Of a DNA stretch of 61,175 bases, positions 7,231 to 15,115 are shown piece after piece. The DNA lies in assembly GCA_027306585.1 (NCBI GenBank), contig DAHUZJ010000098.1, positions 1-61,175 of the forward strand, read 5' to 3'. The notes under the pieces were generated by a model. It did no database searches and was not told the DNA's origin. It saw only the letters and a list, made by a program, of their open reading frames with translations. The stretch is from Acidimicrobiaceae bacterium (GTDB lineage: Bacteria; Actinomycetota; Acidimicrobiia; Acidimicrobiales; RAAP-2). Every line of letters begins with the position of its first letter. Position 1 is the stretch's first letter. Both the position numbers and the translations under genes were made by a program.

Positions 7231-8508
7231 ATGAGGTACTTGAAGAGAGCCGCCGAAGGGACCGAAGCCCGCCAGGACGCCGTCCGCGCGCGCGTGGCGG
7301 CGATGCTGGACGAGATCCGCCACGAGGGAGAGCCGGCGATCCGCCGCTACGCCCAGGAGCTCGATGGCCACGCGCCGGCGTCGTTCCGAGTCCCCGACGA
7401 GACATTGGCGTCGGCCGGCGACCGGGTCGAGCCCGACGTCCGCGAGGCCATCGACTTCGCCATCGAGCAGGTGCGCACGTTCGCCCGCCTGCAGCGGGAG
7501 ACCATGCGGGACCTCGAGGTCGAGACCCGGCCCGGCGTGGTCCTCGGTCACCGGAACCTCCCGGTCCGGTCGGTCGGCTGCTACGTCCCCGGCGGCCGGT
7601 ACAGCCTCATCGCCTCCGCGTACATGAGCGTGGTGCCCGCCCGGGTGGCGGGTGTCGAGCACGTCGTCGTCTGCACCCCGCCCACCCGCGACGGCTCCGT
7701 CAACCCCGGGCTGCTCTACGCCGCCGCCCGGGCGGGGGCCGATGCGGTGTACGCCATCGGCGGCGTCCAGGCCCTCGGGGCGATGGCGTACGGCCTCCTT
7801 CCCGGGATGGAGCCCGTCGACATGATCGTCGGCCCGGGCAACCAGTACGTGGTCGAGGCCAAGCGGCAGCTCTTCGGCCTGGTGGGCATCGACCTGCTCG
7901 CCGGCCCGACCGAGATCGGCATCCTGGCGGACGCCTCGGCCGACCCGTACCTCGTCGCCGCCGACCTCGTGGGCCAGGCCGAGCACGACCCGGTGTCGCG
8001 GGTTGTGCTCATCACGACCTCGGAGCAGCTCGGCCAGGCGGTCATCGACCAGATGGACGACCACCTGCAGGCGGTGGCCACCGAGGAGGTGGCCCGGGCC
8101 GCGTGGGAGCACGGCGGCGAGGTCATCGTCGTCGACGACGTGGACGAGCTCGTGGCCGTGTCGGACCAGTACGCCCTCGAGCACGTCGAGGTGCACGTGG
8201 AAGACCCGCGCAAGATGATCGACCGGCTGGGCGAGTACGGCTCGCTGTTCGTCGGCGAGGAGGCGACCGTCGCCTACGGCGACAAGGTGAGCGGCCCCAA
8301 CCACATCCTCCCGACCCGGCGGGCGGCACGGTTCACCGGAGGCCTCTGGGTGGGCAAGTTCCTCAAGACGGTCACCTTCCAGTACATGGACGAGGCCGCC
8401 TCCCTGGAGATGGCCCGGCACTGCGAGGTCGAGGCGGTGGCCGAGGGGATGGTGGCGCACGCCCGCACGGCCACCGTGCGACGCGAGCGCTACGCCGGAA
8501 GGTCGTGA
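7231..8508 (+). CDS. Histidinol dehydrogenase-family alcohol dehydrogenase (HpsN-like candidate)
   Basis: This 425-residue NAD-dependent dehydrogenase has the HisD fold. Expected zinc and catalytic residues are present: Gln and His in GQAEHDP, the Glu-His pair in ALEHVEVHV, Asp and His in GDKVSGPNHILPT, and a C-terminal His in VAHARTA. No other histidine-biosynthesis gene is nearby. Its neighbours are a GntR regulator, an SDR and an MFS transporter. That setting fits catabolic HisD paralogues such as HpsN, which oxidises 2,3-dihydroxypropane-1-sulfonate to sulfolactate, but the substrate is inferred only. The ATG at 7231 has no ribosome site and looks leaderless. Confidence 0.85.
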   Translation: MRYLKRAAEGTEARQDAVRARVAAMLDEIRHEGEPAIRRYAQELDGHAPASFRVPDETLASAGDRVEPDVREAIDFAIEQVRTFARLQRETMRDLEVETRPGVVLGHRNLPVRSVGCYVPGGRYSLIASAYMSVVPARVAGVEHVVVCTPPTRDGSVNPGLLYAAARAGADAVYAIGGVQALGAMAYGLLPGMEPVDMIVGPGNQYVVEAKRQLFGLVGIDLLAGPTEIGILADASADPYLVAADLVGQAEHDPVSRVVLITTSEQLGQAVIDQMDDHLQAVATEEVARAAWEHGGEVIVVDDVDELVAVSDQYALEHVEVHVEDPRKMIDRLGEYGSLFVGEEATVAYGDKVSGPNHILPTRRAARFTGGLWVGKFLKTVTFQYMDEAASLEMARHCEVEAVAEGMVAHARTATVRRERYAGRS

Positions 8509-9356
8509 CGGTCGGCCAAGAGGGCGAGGCCGAACGGGCCGGGACCGCCGGCCGCGCCCGGACGGCGAGCTCCGGCGGTGCACTGGACGGGCGGACCGCC
8601 GTGGTGACCGGTGCCGCTCGTGGCATCGGCCAGGTGATCGCCGTGGCCCTGGCCCGTGCCGGCGCCGACCTGGTCGTGTGCTCCCGGCAGACCGGCGGGC
8701 TGGCGGACGTGTGTGCCGAGGTGGCCGCGCTCGGCCGCCGGGTGGTGCCCTGCGCCGTCGACCTGGAGCAACCCGAGACGATCGCGGCCATGACGACCGT
8801 CGCTGCCGAGGCCTTCGGGGGGGTGGACGTCCTCGTCAACAACAGCGGGGAGGGCGGCCCCTCGGCGCCCCTGTGGGAGGTCGACCCCGCGGACTGGCAG
8901 CGGACCATCGACGTGAACCTCACCGGCGCCTTCCGGTGCTGCCAGGCGGTCCTCCCGTCGATGATCGAGCGACGCCGCGGGTCCATCGTGCTCATCGGTT
9001 CGATCACCGGGAAGCGGCCGCTCCTGCACCGCTCGCCCTACGCGGCGTCGAAGCTCGGCCTGGTCGGGCTCTGCCGGACCCTGGCCCTCGATGCCGGCCC
9101 CTACGGCATCCGGGCCAACATCGTCTCCCCCGGGTTCGTCGCCGGGCCCCGCATCGACTGGGTGATCGCCCGGCAGGCCGAGGCGCAGGGCCGGCGCGAA
9201 GACGACGTCCGGACCGAGCTGGAGGGCCAGGCGCCCCTGCGGCGGCTGGTGTCCGCCGAGGAGGTCGCCGACGCCGTGGTCTTCCTCGCCTCCGACGCCG
9301 CCAGGGCCGTGACCGGGGTGGACCTCAACGTCGCCGCCGGCGCCGTCATGTACTGA
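8505..9356 (+). CDS. Short-chain dehydrogenase/reductase
   Basis: This 283-residue NAD(P)-dependent oxidoreductase has a classical SDR Rossmann fold. Visible motifs are TGAARGIG (cofactor binding, about residues 36-43), NNSG in place of NNAG, a catalytic Ser in IGSITG, and YAASK (catalytic Tyr and Lys). A roughly 25-residue flexible extension precedes the fold. The GTG start at 8505 overlaps the stop of the HisD-like gene (GTGA) and has GGAAGG just upstream, so the pair is translationally coupled and likely acts in one pathway. Hps loci contain comparable SDRs (HpsO, HpsP) that epimerise the substrate through a ketone. This is a contextual guess. Confidence 0.9.
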   Translation: MTVGQEGEAERAGTAGRARTASSGGALDGRTAVVTGAARGIGQVIAVALARAGADLVVCSRQTGGLADVCAEVAALGRRVVPCAVDLEQPETIAAMTTVAAEAFGGVDVLVNNSGEGGPSAPLWEVDPADWQRTIDVNLTGAFRCCQAVLPSMIERRRGSIVLIGSITGKRPLLHRSPYAASKLGLVGLCRTLALDAGPYGIRANIVSPGFVAGPRIDWVIARQAEAQGRREDDVRTELEGQAPLRRLVSAEEVADAVVFLASDAARAVTGVDLNVAAGAVMY

Positions 9357-9374
9357 CGGCCAGCCGGCCACGAC

Positions 9375-10598
9375 GTGAGCGCCGCCCGCCCGACGGCCGC
9401 CCCGCGCCTTTCGGGCGCACTGGTCAATCTCGTCACGGTGGCGGCCGGCGCTGCCGTTGCCAACCTGTACTACGCCCAGCCGCTCCTGCACGAGGTGGCC
9501 ACGACCTTCACCGTGGGCACGGTGGCGGCCGCCAGCGTGGTCACGTGCAGCCAGGTCGGCTACGCCGTGGCGCTGCTCCTCGTCGTGCCGCTGGGCGACC
9601 TCCGTCCCCGCCGGGGGTTGGTCGCCGGTGTGTACGCCCTGGCCGCTGTGGCCCTGGCGGCGTGCGCACTGGCCCCTGACCTCTGGCTGTTCGAGCTCGG
9701 GGCGGTGGTGGCCGGCTGCGGCTCGGTCGCGGGCCAGGTGCTGCTCCCCCTCGTGGCCGATCTGGCCGAGCCGGCCCGCCGCGCCCGGGTGATGGCCCGC
9801 ATCATGACCGGGATGCTCGTGGGGATCCTGCTGGCGCGGACCTTGGCCGGCCTCATGGCCGAGGCGGCCGGGTGGCGCTCGATCTACTGGCTGTCGGCCG
9901 GGTTCATGGTGGTGGCGGGCCTCCTCCTGTGGCGGGCGATCCCCGTCGAGCGGCCCCGCCCCCACGTGCCCTACTGGCGCCTCGTGGGCACCTCGCTCCG
10001 GCTGCTCGCCGACGAGCCCGTGCTGCGCCGGCGGGCGTGGCAGGGCGCCTGGTCCTACGCAGCCTTCACGACCTTGTGGACGTCGCTCGCGTTCCTGCTC
10101 TCCGGCCCTCCCTACCGCTACTCGAGCGCCGTGATCGGGCTCTTCGGGCTGGCGGGCGTGGGGGGCGCCCTCGGTGCGAACCTCGCCGGCCGGCTCGCCG
10201 ACGCCCAGCACGGGTCGCGCACGGCGGCGGCGGCGGCCGTGGCCACGATCGGCTCGTTCGGCCTCCTGGCGGCCGGACGGACGTCGGTCGGCTTCCTCGT
10301 CGCCGGCATCGTCGTGCTCGACGCCGCCACGCAGGCCCTGCAGCTCACCAACTGGTCGGTGATCTACACCCTGCGCCCCGAGGCGCGCAGCCGCATCAAC
10401 AGCGCCTACATGGTCTGCTACTTCGCCGGGGCCGCCATCGGCTCGGTGGCGGCGGGCACCGTCCTGGCCGCAGCCGGGTGGGGTGCGGTATGCGCGCTGG
10501 GGGCCGGGTTCGGCGTACTCGCCGTGGGCACCACGGTGCTCGACCGGCGACGCCCCGTGGCCGCCCGCCGGTCCGCCGTCGCGGACAGGCCTGGCTGA
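9375..10598 (+). CDS. MFS transporter
   Basis: This 407-residue integral membrane protein has about 12 predicted helices. An AANLYYAQPLL-like segment (VANLYYAQPLL, about residues 27-37) and a loop rich in Arg after helix 2 (GDLRPRRG) are typical of the YgaY/AraJ-like branch of the major facilitator superfamily. The GTG at 9375 lies 18 bases after the SDR stop, so it is the third gene of the same operon. It is probably the uptake or efflux system for the compound handled by the two dehydrogenases. It ends 13 bases from the convergent qcrB gene. Confidence 0.88.
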   Translation: MSAARPTAAPRLSGALVNLVTVAAGAAVANLYYAQPLLHEVATTFTVGTVAAASVVTCSQVGYAVALLLVVPLGDLRPRRGLVAGVYALAAVALAACALAPDLWLFELGAVVAGCGSVAGQVLLPLVADLAEPARRARVMARIMTGMLVGILLARTLAGLMAEAAGWRSIYWLSAGFMVVAGLLLWRAIPVERPRPHVPYWRLVGTSLRLLADEPVLRRRAWQGAWSYAAFTTLWTSLAFLLSGPPYRYSSAVIGLFGLAGVGGALGANLAGRLADAQHGSRTAAAAAVATIGSFGLLAAGRTSVGFLVAGIVVLDAATQALQLTNWSVIYTLRPEARSRINSAYMVCYFAGAAIGSVAAGTVLAAAGWGAVCALGAGFGVLAVGTTVLDRRRPVAARRSAVADRPG

Positions 10599-10611
10599 GC
10601 GAACCGACTGG

Positions 10612-12183
10612 TCAGCGGCGGACCCGCCGGATGCCGGGGCTGCTCACGGTGGTCGTCGCCCCGACCGGCTCCAAGGGCTCCATGTCGATCTGCTCCGGCA
10701 CCGGCGCCGGCCGCAGCTCGGAGTGCTCGTCGCCGGGCCGCATGTCGCTCGGGGCGGCCACGTACTCGCCCTCCGGCGTGCGGCTCACGACCATGGCCCG
10801 CTTCCGCTTGCCCATGTGCCGGCCGCCATGGAGCATCTCGACGCACACCCTCCACGTGAGGTAGTAGGTCACGATCGGCACCAGGATCACGGCCGCCCGG
10901 AAGAACCACAGGGTGGCGTTGAGCGAGACGCCGAAGTAGTTGGCGATGACGTCGGTGGCGCTGGCGCAGAAGAGGGTGAACACGAGGGCGAACACCGCCG
11001 CGCCCGCCGCCGTGCGCTTCGGCCGGTCCCGCGGCCGGTCGAGCAGGTTGTGCATGGCGTTGTCGCCCGTGAACCAGCGTTCCAGCGCCGGCCAGGCGAA
11101 GCACAGGTTGAAGAGGAGCCCGGGGAAGATGATCGCAGGGAAGAGCACCTCCCACGGGATCGTGTGCCCCCATCCCGTCCATTGCCAGCTCGGCATGATG
11201 CGCAGGGCGCCGTCGAGGAAGCCCATGTACAAGTCGGGCTGGACGGCATAGGAGATCTTCGACGCTTCGTACGGTCCGAACTGCCAGATCGGGTTGATCT
11301 GGGCGAGGCCGCCGAGCAGGGCGAGCGCACCGGTCACCATGAGCAGGAACCCGGTCGTCTTGGCCATGAACGTCGGGAACATCGGCGAACCGACGACGTT
11401 GTGCTCGGTCCGGCCCTTCCCGCGGAACTGGGTGTGCTTCTGCCGCACGAGCAGCCCCAGGTGCGCCCCGACCATGCCGAGCAGGACGAGCGGGATGATC
11501 AGGACGTGGATGATGTAGAAGCGTTCGATGATGATGTTCCCCGGGTACTCGCCGCCGAACAGCCAGAACGCGAGGTAGCTGCCCACGAAGGGGATCGACT
11601 CGAGGATGGAGTAGGCGATGCGGATCCCGGTCCCCGAGATGAGGTCGTCGGGGAGGGAGTAGCCGAGGAAGCCGTTCAGGATGCCGAGGATCAGCATCGT
11701 CAGGCCGATGACCCAGTTGAGCTCGCGCGGCTTGCGGAAGGCGCCGGTGAAGAAGATCCGGGCCATGTGGACGACGATGGACCCGATGAAGACGTCCGCC
11801 GCCCAGTGGTGCATCTGGCGGATGAGCAGCCCGGCTCGCACGGCGAAGGAGATGTTCACCGTCGACGCATAGGCCTCGGACATCTTGATGCCGTCCAGCG
11901 GCTTGTACACGCCGTGGTACGTGACGATCGTCTGGGAGGGCACGAAGTAGAGCGTGAGGAAGACGCCGGTCGCCAGCAGCACGACGAACGAGTAGAGGGC
12001 GATCTCCCCGAGCATGAAGGACCAGTGGTCGGGGAAGAGCTTGTCCAGGAAGATGCGGCCGCCGCGGGCGAGCCCGAGCCGCTCGTCGAGCTCGTTCACG
12101 GCCACCTGCACGCGGCCGTACTTGCCGTGGGACTGCTGCACCTGCCGCCGCGTGCGCGCCCGCGGCCCCTCCGTGGTGATCAC
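10612..12183 (-). CDS. qcrB: Cytochrome bc1 complex cytochrome b subunit
   Basis: This 523-residue membrane subunit of the actinobacterial bcc menaquinol oxidase holds the two b hemes and the quinone sites. Two heme-ligand pairs are seen: the His residues of MHHWAADVF and IVVHMARIFF in one helix, and those of FYIIHVL and GAHLGLL in another. The N-terminal 30 residues and a roughly 100-residue C-terminal tail rich in Arg, Pro and Glu are cytoplasmic extensions usual for actinobacterial QcrB. The GTG start overlaps the qcrA stop (GTGA). It is the last gene of ctaE-qcrC-qcrA-qcrB. Confidence 0.96.
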   Translation of the reverse strand: MITTEGPRARTRRQVQQSHGKYGRVQVAVNELDERLGLARGGRIFLDKLFPDHWSFMLGEIALYSFVVLLATGVFLTLYFVPSQTIVTYHGVYKPLDGIKMSEAYASTVNISFAVRAGLLIRQMHHWAADVFIGSIVVHMARIFFTGAFRKPRELNWVIGLTMLILGILNGFLGYSLPDDLISGTGIRIAYSILESIPFVGSYLAFWLFGGEYPGNIIIERFYIIHVLIIPLVLLGMVGAHLGLLVRQKHTQFRGKGRTEHNVVGSPMFPTFMAKTTGFLLMVTGALALLGGLAQINPIWQFGPYEASKISYAVQPDLYMGFLDGALRIMPSWQWTGWGHTIPWEVLFPAIIFPGLLFNLCFAWPALERWFTGDNAMHNLLDRPRDRPKRTAAGAAVFALVFTLFCASATDVIANYFGVSLNATLWFFRAAVILVPIVTYYLTWRVCVEMLHGGRHMGKRKRAMVVSRTPEGEYVAAPSDMRPGDEHSELRPAPVPEQIDMEPLEPVGATTTVSSPGIRRVRR

Positions 12184-13208
12184 GCTGTCCCGTTCCCCTC
12201 TGTGGTCCGCTCCCAGAAGCCGGGCCCGACCGGCTGGTTGTAGCCCCGCTGCGCCCGGAGGAAGCCTGTGGAGTCGATGTAGAGCGGCAGCTGCGGAAGG
12301 GGCCGAGGGGCGGGTCCGAACACCGGCACCGCGCCGTCCCGGACGTTGAACATGGACTGGTGGCAGGGGCACACGAGCAGCTCGAGGAGCTGCTCGTAGA
12401 GGCCCACCGGGCACCCGAGGTGGGTACAGACCTTCGAGTAGGCCACGTACCCTGTCGGCGCCCAATTGGCCCGGCTCTTCATCGTCACGAGGTCGGTCAG
12501 CTGTGCCCGGATGAGCACGGTCTGGTCGACGGCCTGGCCGCGGTCGGTGTTCTCCTTGCCCTGCGGGTAGACGGTGAGGATGCCGCCGACCGACATCTGG
12601 TCCTTGTGGATGCGCGTGCCCGTCGAGTCCACGAGGTAGGTCCCGCTCTTCCAGCCGGTCGTGAAGAGCGTCTTCCCGGGCAACGGGCCGAGCGACCGCA
12701 GCAGGGGGAAGAGGGTGACGATCCCGAAGATGCCCATGCCCCCGCCGAGGAGGCCGCCGAGGAGCTTGCGCCGCTTGACCACGACGCCCGTCCGCTCGAC
12801 GAGGGCGGCGGCCATCGCCTCCTGGTCGCGCCGGCTGTTGGCCAGCGGGTGCCGATCCTCGACGAACGGGCCCTGCGGCATGAGGTACTTGCCCCACGCC
12901 GTGAGCCCGACGCCCATGGCGAACAGCCCCACGCCCATGCTGAGCGCCAGCACCCAGGAGGGCGCGTTCTGGACGTACGCCGCGCCGAAGGCGGCGACCC
13001 CGCCGATGCCGACCAGCAGGAAGAGGGCGATGATCGCCTCCGTCCGGCGGGGGAACCGGGCCGCCTCCTGGAGGTGGGGGTCGTCCAACCGGGCCGTCGG
13101 GATGGGGACGGCGGTGCGGTGACCGTCACCCTCGCTCGGTCCGCCGCTGGCGACCTCGAGGGCCACCTGGGTGCCCGGGGTCTCGAACGTCGATCCCGAG
13201 TCGCTCAC
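12180..13208 (-). CDS. qcrA: Cytochrome bc1 complex Rieske iron-sulfur subunit
   Basis: This 342-residue Rieske protein of the bcc complex carries electrons from menaquinol to the diheme cytochrome c. CTHLGC and CPCHQS (about residues 262-267 and 282-287) supply the two Cys and two His ligands of the [2Fe-2S] cluster. Three hydrophobic helices precede the cluster domain (about 58-80, 84-105 and 154-175), the actinobacterial form rather than the single-anchor mitochondrial type. The GTG at 13208 has AGGAGGAAGG about 6 bases upstream. The gene lies 40 bases after qcrC. Confidence 0.97.
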   Translation of the reverse strand: MSDSGSTFETPGTQVALEVASGGPSEGDGHRTAVPIPTARLDDPHLQEAARFPRRTEAIIALFLLVGIGGVAAFGAAYVQNAPSWVLALSMGVGLFAMGVGLTAWGKYLMPQGPFVEDRHPLANSRRDQEAMAAALVERTGVVVKRRKLLGGLLGGGMGIFGIVTLFPLLRSLGPLPGKTLFTTGWKSGTYLVDSTGTRIHKDQMSVGGILTVYPQGKENTDRGQAVDQTVLIRAQLTDLVTMKSRANWAPTGYVAYSKVCTHLGCPVGLYEQLLELLVCPCHQSMFNVRDGAVPVFGPAPRPLPQLPLYIDSTGFLRAQRGYNQPVGPGFWERTTEGNGTA

Positions 13209-13248
13209 GTCCGCCCTTCCTCCTGCCTCGTCACGTCCCGGCGCGTCC

Positions 13249-14349
13249 TCATCCGCGCTCCCCGATCCAGAAGCACACCAGCATGAGCCCGCCCACGCCG
13301 AACAGGAGGGCGATGAACCCCTCGGCCACCGGGCCGATGCCGCCGAGACCGGCGCCGCCGGGGTTTGTCGGGTGCTGGATGTTCTTCACGACATAGGCGA
13401 CGATGTCGCGCACCTCGGCGTCGGTCAGGTTGCCCGTGAACCGCGGCATGTTGGCCGGCCCGGTGCGGATGGCCTCGGCCACCTGCTGGGCCGACGCGTA
13501 GTGCAGCGACGGCGCGTAGGTCCCGTACGCCAGCTCGTCACCGGCCCCGGTGATGGTGTGGCAGGCGGCGCAGTTCAGGGCGAAGAGGCTGGCCCCGGTG
13601 GCCAGGTTGGCCGTCTTCAGGTGGACGGTCGGGATGTAGGGCGCCGCCGGGGCGAGGGAGTTCACGAACGCCGCCACCTCCTCGGCCTGCCGGGAGGTGA
13701 GGCGCGGCGCCTTCTGCGGCGCCTGGACGCTCAGCGGCGTGGCAGCCGGCATGCGCCCGGTGGTGACCCAGAACATGACGGTCGCCGGGCCCAGGCCGAC
13801 GAGGTTGGGGGCGGCGGCGCTCCCCTCGGCGTTGGGCATGTGGCAGCTCGAGCAGTACTCCTCGAACAGCGCCTCGCCGGGCTTGACGTACGAATCCGGG
13901 GGGATCCGGTAGGTGATGGCCGAGCTGCCGTAGGCGACGACCTTCCCGTTGGCGCACTTGACGAAGGAGCTGTTCGACGGCGAGCCCGAGTTCTTGGGCG
14001 CCGTGAAGCCCACCGTCGCCGCCGCCTGCGCGCACGCCGAGGCGGCTGATGTCGACGATGTGGCTGTCGTCGACGTGGCTGTCGCTGTCGTCGATGTGGA
14101 CGATGTCGCTGTCGTCGACGAGCCGGGCGTCTTGGTTGTCGCCGTCGACGTCGCCGCTGTCGACGGGGTGGTCGCTGTCGCCGTCAGCTGGATCGAGGAC
14201 CCCGCGCCGCCTGCGGCGCCCTGCCCGACGGCGCCCGCCCCCCCGGCCACCATGAGCGTGGCGCCGCCGATGCCCACGGTGAGGAGCACGGCGGACGGGA
14301 TCACCATCCGGCTGCGGACCAGGCGGCGCAGGATCCGAGGGCGTCTCAA
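13249..14349 (-). CDS. qcrC: Diheme cytochrome c of the bcc complex
   Basis: This 366-residue membrane-bound protein has two CxxCH heme sites, CSSCH and CAACH, and a C-terminal anchor helix (GFIALLFGVGGLMLVCFW). It links the Rieske protein directly to the aa3 oxidase, replacing soluble cytochrome c. After the N-terminal signal/anchor there is a long Ser/Thr-only stretch (about residues 50-105; DNA 14035-14200) with TSTT-type repeats, likely a flexible extracellular linker. The start is uncertain. I chose TTG at 14349, which overlaps the ctaE stop (TTGA); another TTG at 14367 is possible. No ribosome site is visible, so coupling to ctaE is likely. Confidence 0.93.
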   Translation of the reverse strand: MRRPRILRRLVRSRMVIPSAVLLTVGIGGATLMVAGGAGAVGQGAAGGAGSSIQLTATATTPSTAATSTATTKTPGSSTTATSSTSTTATATSTTATSSTSAASACAQAAATVGFTAPKNSGSPSNSSFVKCANGKVVAYGSSAITYRIPPDSYVKPGEALFEEYCSSCHMPNAEGSAAAPNLVGLGPATVMFWVTTGRMPAATPLSVQAPQKAPRLTSRQAEEVAAFVNSLAPAAPYIPTVHLKTANLATGASLFALNCAACHTITGAGDELAYGTYAPSLHYASAQQVAEAIRTGPANMPRFTGNLTDAEVRDIVAYVVKNIQHPTNPGGAGLGGIGPVAEGFIALLFGVGGLMLVCFWIGERG

Positions 14350-14942
14350 TGGAGGAGGAAGAGGCAACTGTAGAGACCGATCCAGACGATGTCGACGAAG
14401 TGCCAGTAGTAGCTGATCCCCTGGAACACGGCGAGCTCACCCGGGTCCCCGGCCGGTCCCTTCATCCTCCCCAAGAGGAACGCCATGGCAACCAGGCCGA
14501 GGGCCACGTGGAGACCGTGCAGGCCGGACATGATGTAGAAGAGCGAGCCGAAGGCGTTGGTCGACCAGCGGGTGGTCTGGGTGATCCACTCGTAGAACTG
14601 ATTGCCGAGGAACATCATGCCGAGGGCGATCGTGATGCCCACCCACATGCGGGCGGCGCGCCGGTTGAGCCGCTCCTCTTCGAACAGGGCCTTCTGCATG
14701 GTGAAGCTGGACGACACGAGAATCGCGGTGAACACTCCCGCCTGGACGACGTCGAGGTGCGTGCCCGCCGGCGGCCAGGGGTGATCGTTGGCCCGGATGG
14801 TGAAGAAAGCGGCGAACAGGCCGCTGAAGAACATCAGCTCGGAGCCGAGCCAGATCATGACCCCGACCGCCAGCATCGGCGGCCGGTCGTGGACGATCCG
14901 GGCAGGGCGGATCGGCTGATCGACCGGTAGAGCCTGGCTCAC
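14346..14942 (-). CDS. ctaE: Cytochrome c oxidase subunit III
   Basis: This 198-residue, five-helix form of cytochrome oxidase subunit III is part of the aa3-type terminal oxidase. Typical segments are WLGSELMFFSGLFAAFF, LHGLHVALG and YYWHFVDIVWIGLY near the C-terminus. The GTG at 14942 has AGGAAA about 7 bases upstream. It opens the ctaE-qcrC-qcrA-qcrB operon, the standard actinobacterial order. The genes for subunits I and II are not in this window. An inverted repeat GGCGTAT/ATACGCC (14943-14949 and 14972-14978) just upstream could be an operator. Confidence 0.96.
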   Translation of the reverse strand: MSQALPVDQPIRPARIVHDRPPMLAVGVMIWLGSELMFFSGLFAAFFTIRANDHPWPPAGTHLDVVQAGVFTAILVSSSFTMQKALFEEERLNRRAARMWVGITIALGMMFLGNQFYEWITQTTRWSTNAFGSLFYIMSGLHGLHVALGLVAMAFLLGRMKGPAGDPGELAVFQGISYYWHFVDIVWIGLYSCLFLLH

Positions 14943-15038
14943 GGCGTATTTCCTAGCGGATCAGGCGCGCGATACGCCAAAGAGCAGGTGACGGGCACGT
15001 TGCGGTTGGGCGTTCCCGCAACCGATGGTGGCGGCCGG

Positions 15039-15082
15039 CGGCGGCCGGTCATCGGCGGCTGGCGGCGGCCGGTCATCGGCGG
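15039..15082. repeat. 20-base direct repeat, two copies
   Basis: The same 20 bases occur at 15039-15058 and 15063-15082 (period 24), in the 173-base gap between ctaE and helD. Nearby, TTGCGG (15000-15005) and CCGCAA (15016-15021) form an inverted repeat that may terminate helD. The rest of the gap shows no recognisable element. Confidence 0.6.
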
Positions 15083-15115
15083 ACGGCAGCGCCGGTCACG
15101 CTGGTCCCGGGCGGC

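Noticed and set aside
7231-8508. Assignment as the histidine-biosynthesis hisD
   Set aside because: No other his gene is nearby, and the regulator, SDR and transporter neighbours fit a catabolic paralogue. The call stays at family level.
10483-12243. Long plus-strand open frames opposite qcrB and qcrA
   Set aside because: They are antisense to strongly conserved genes and rich in Arg, Asp and His, the usual result of high third-position GC on the other strand. The same reasoning removed long antisense frames across nuoG, hemC-hemA and mshA.
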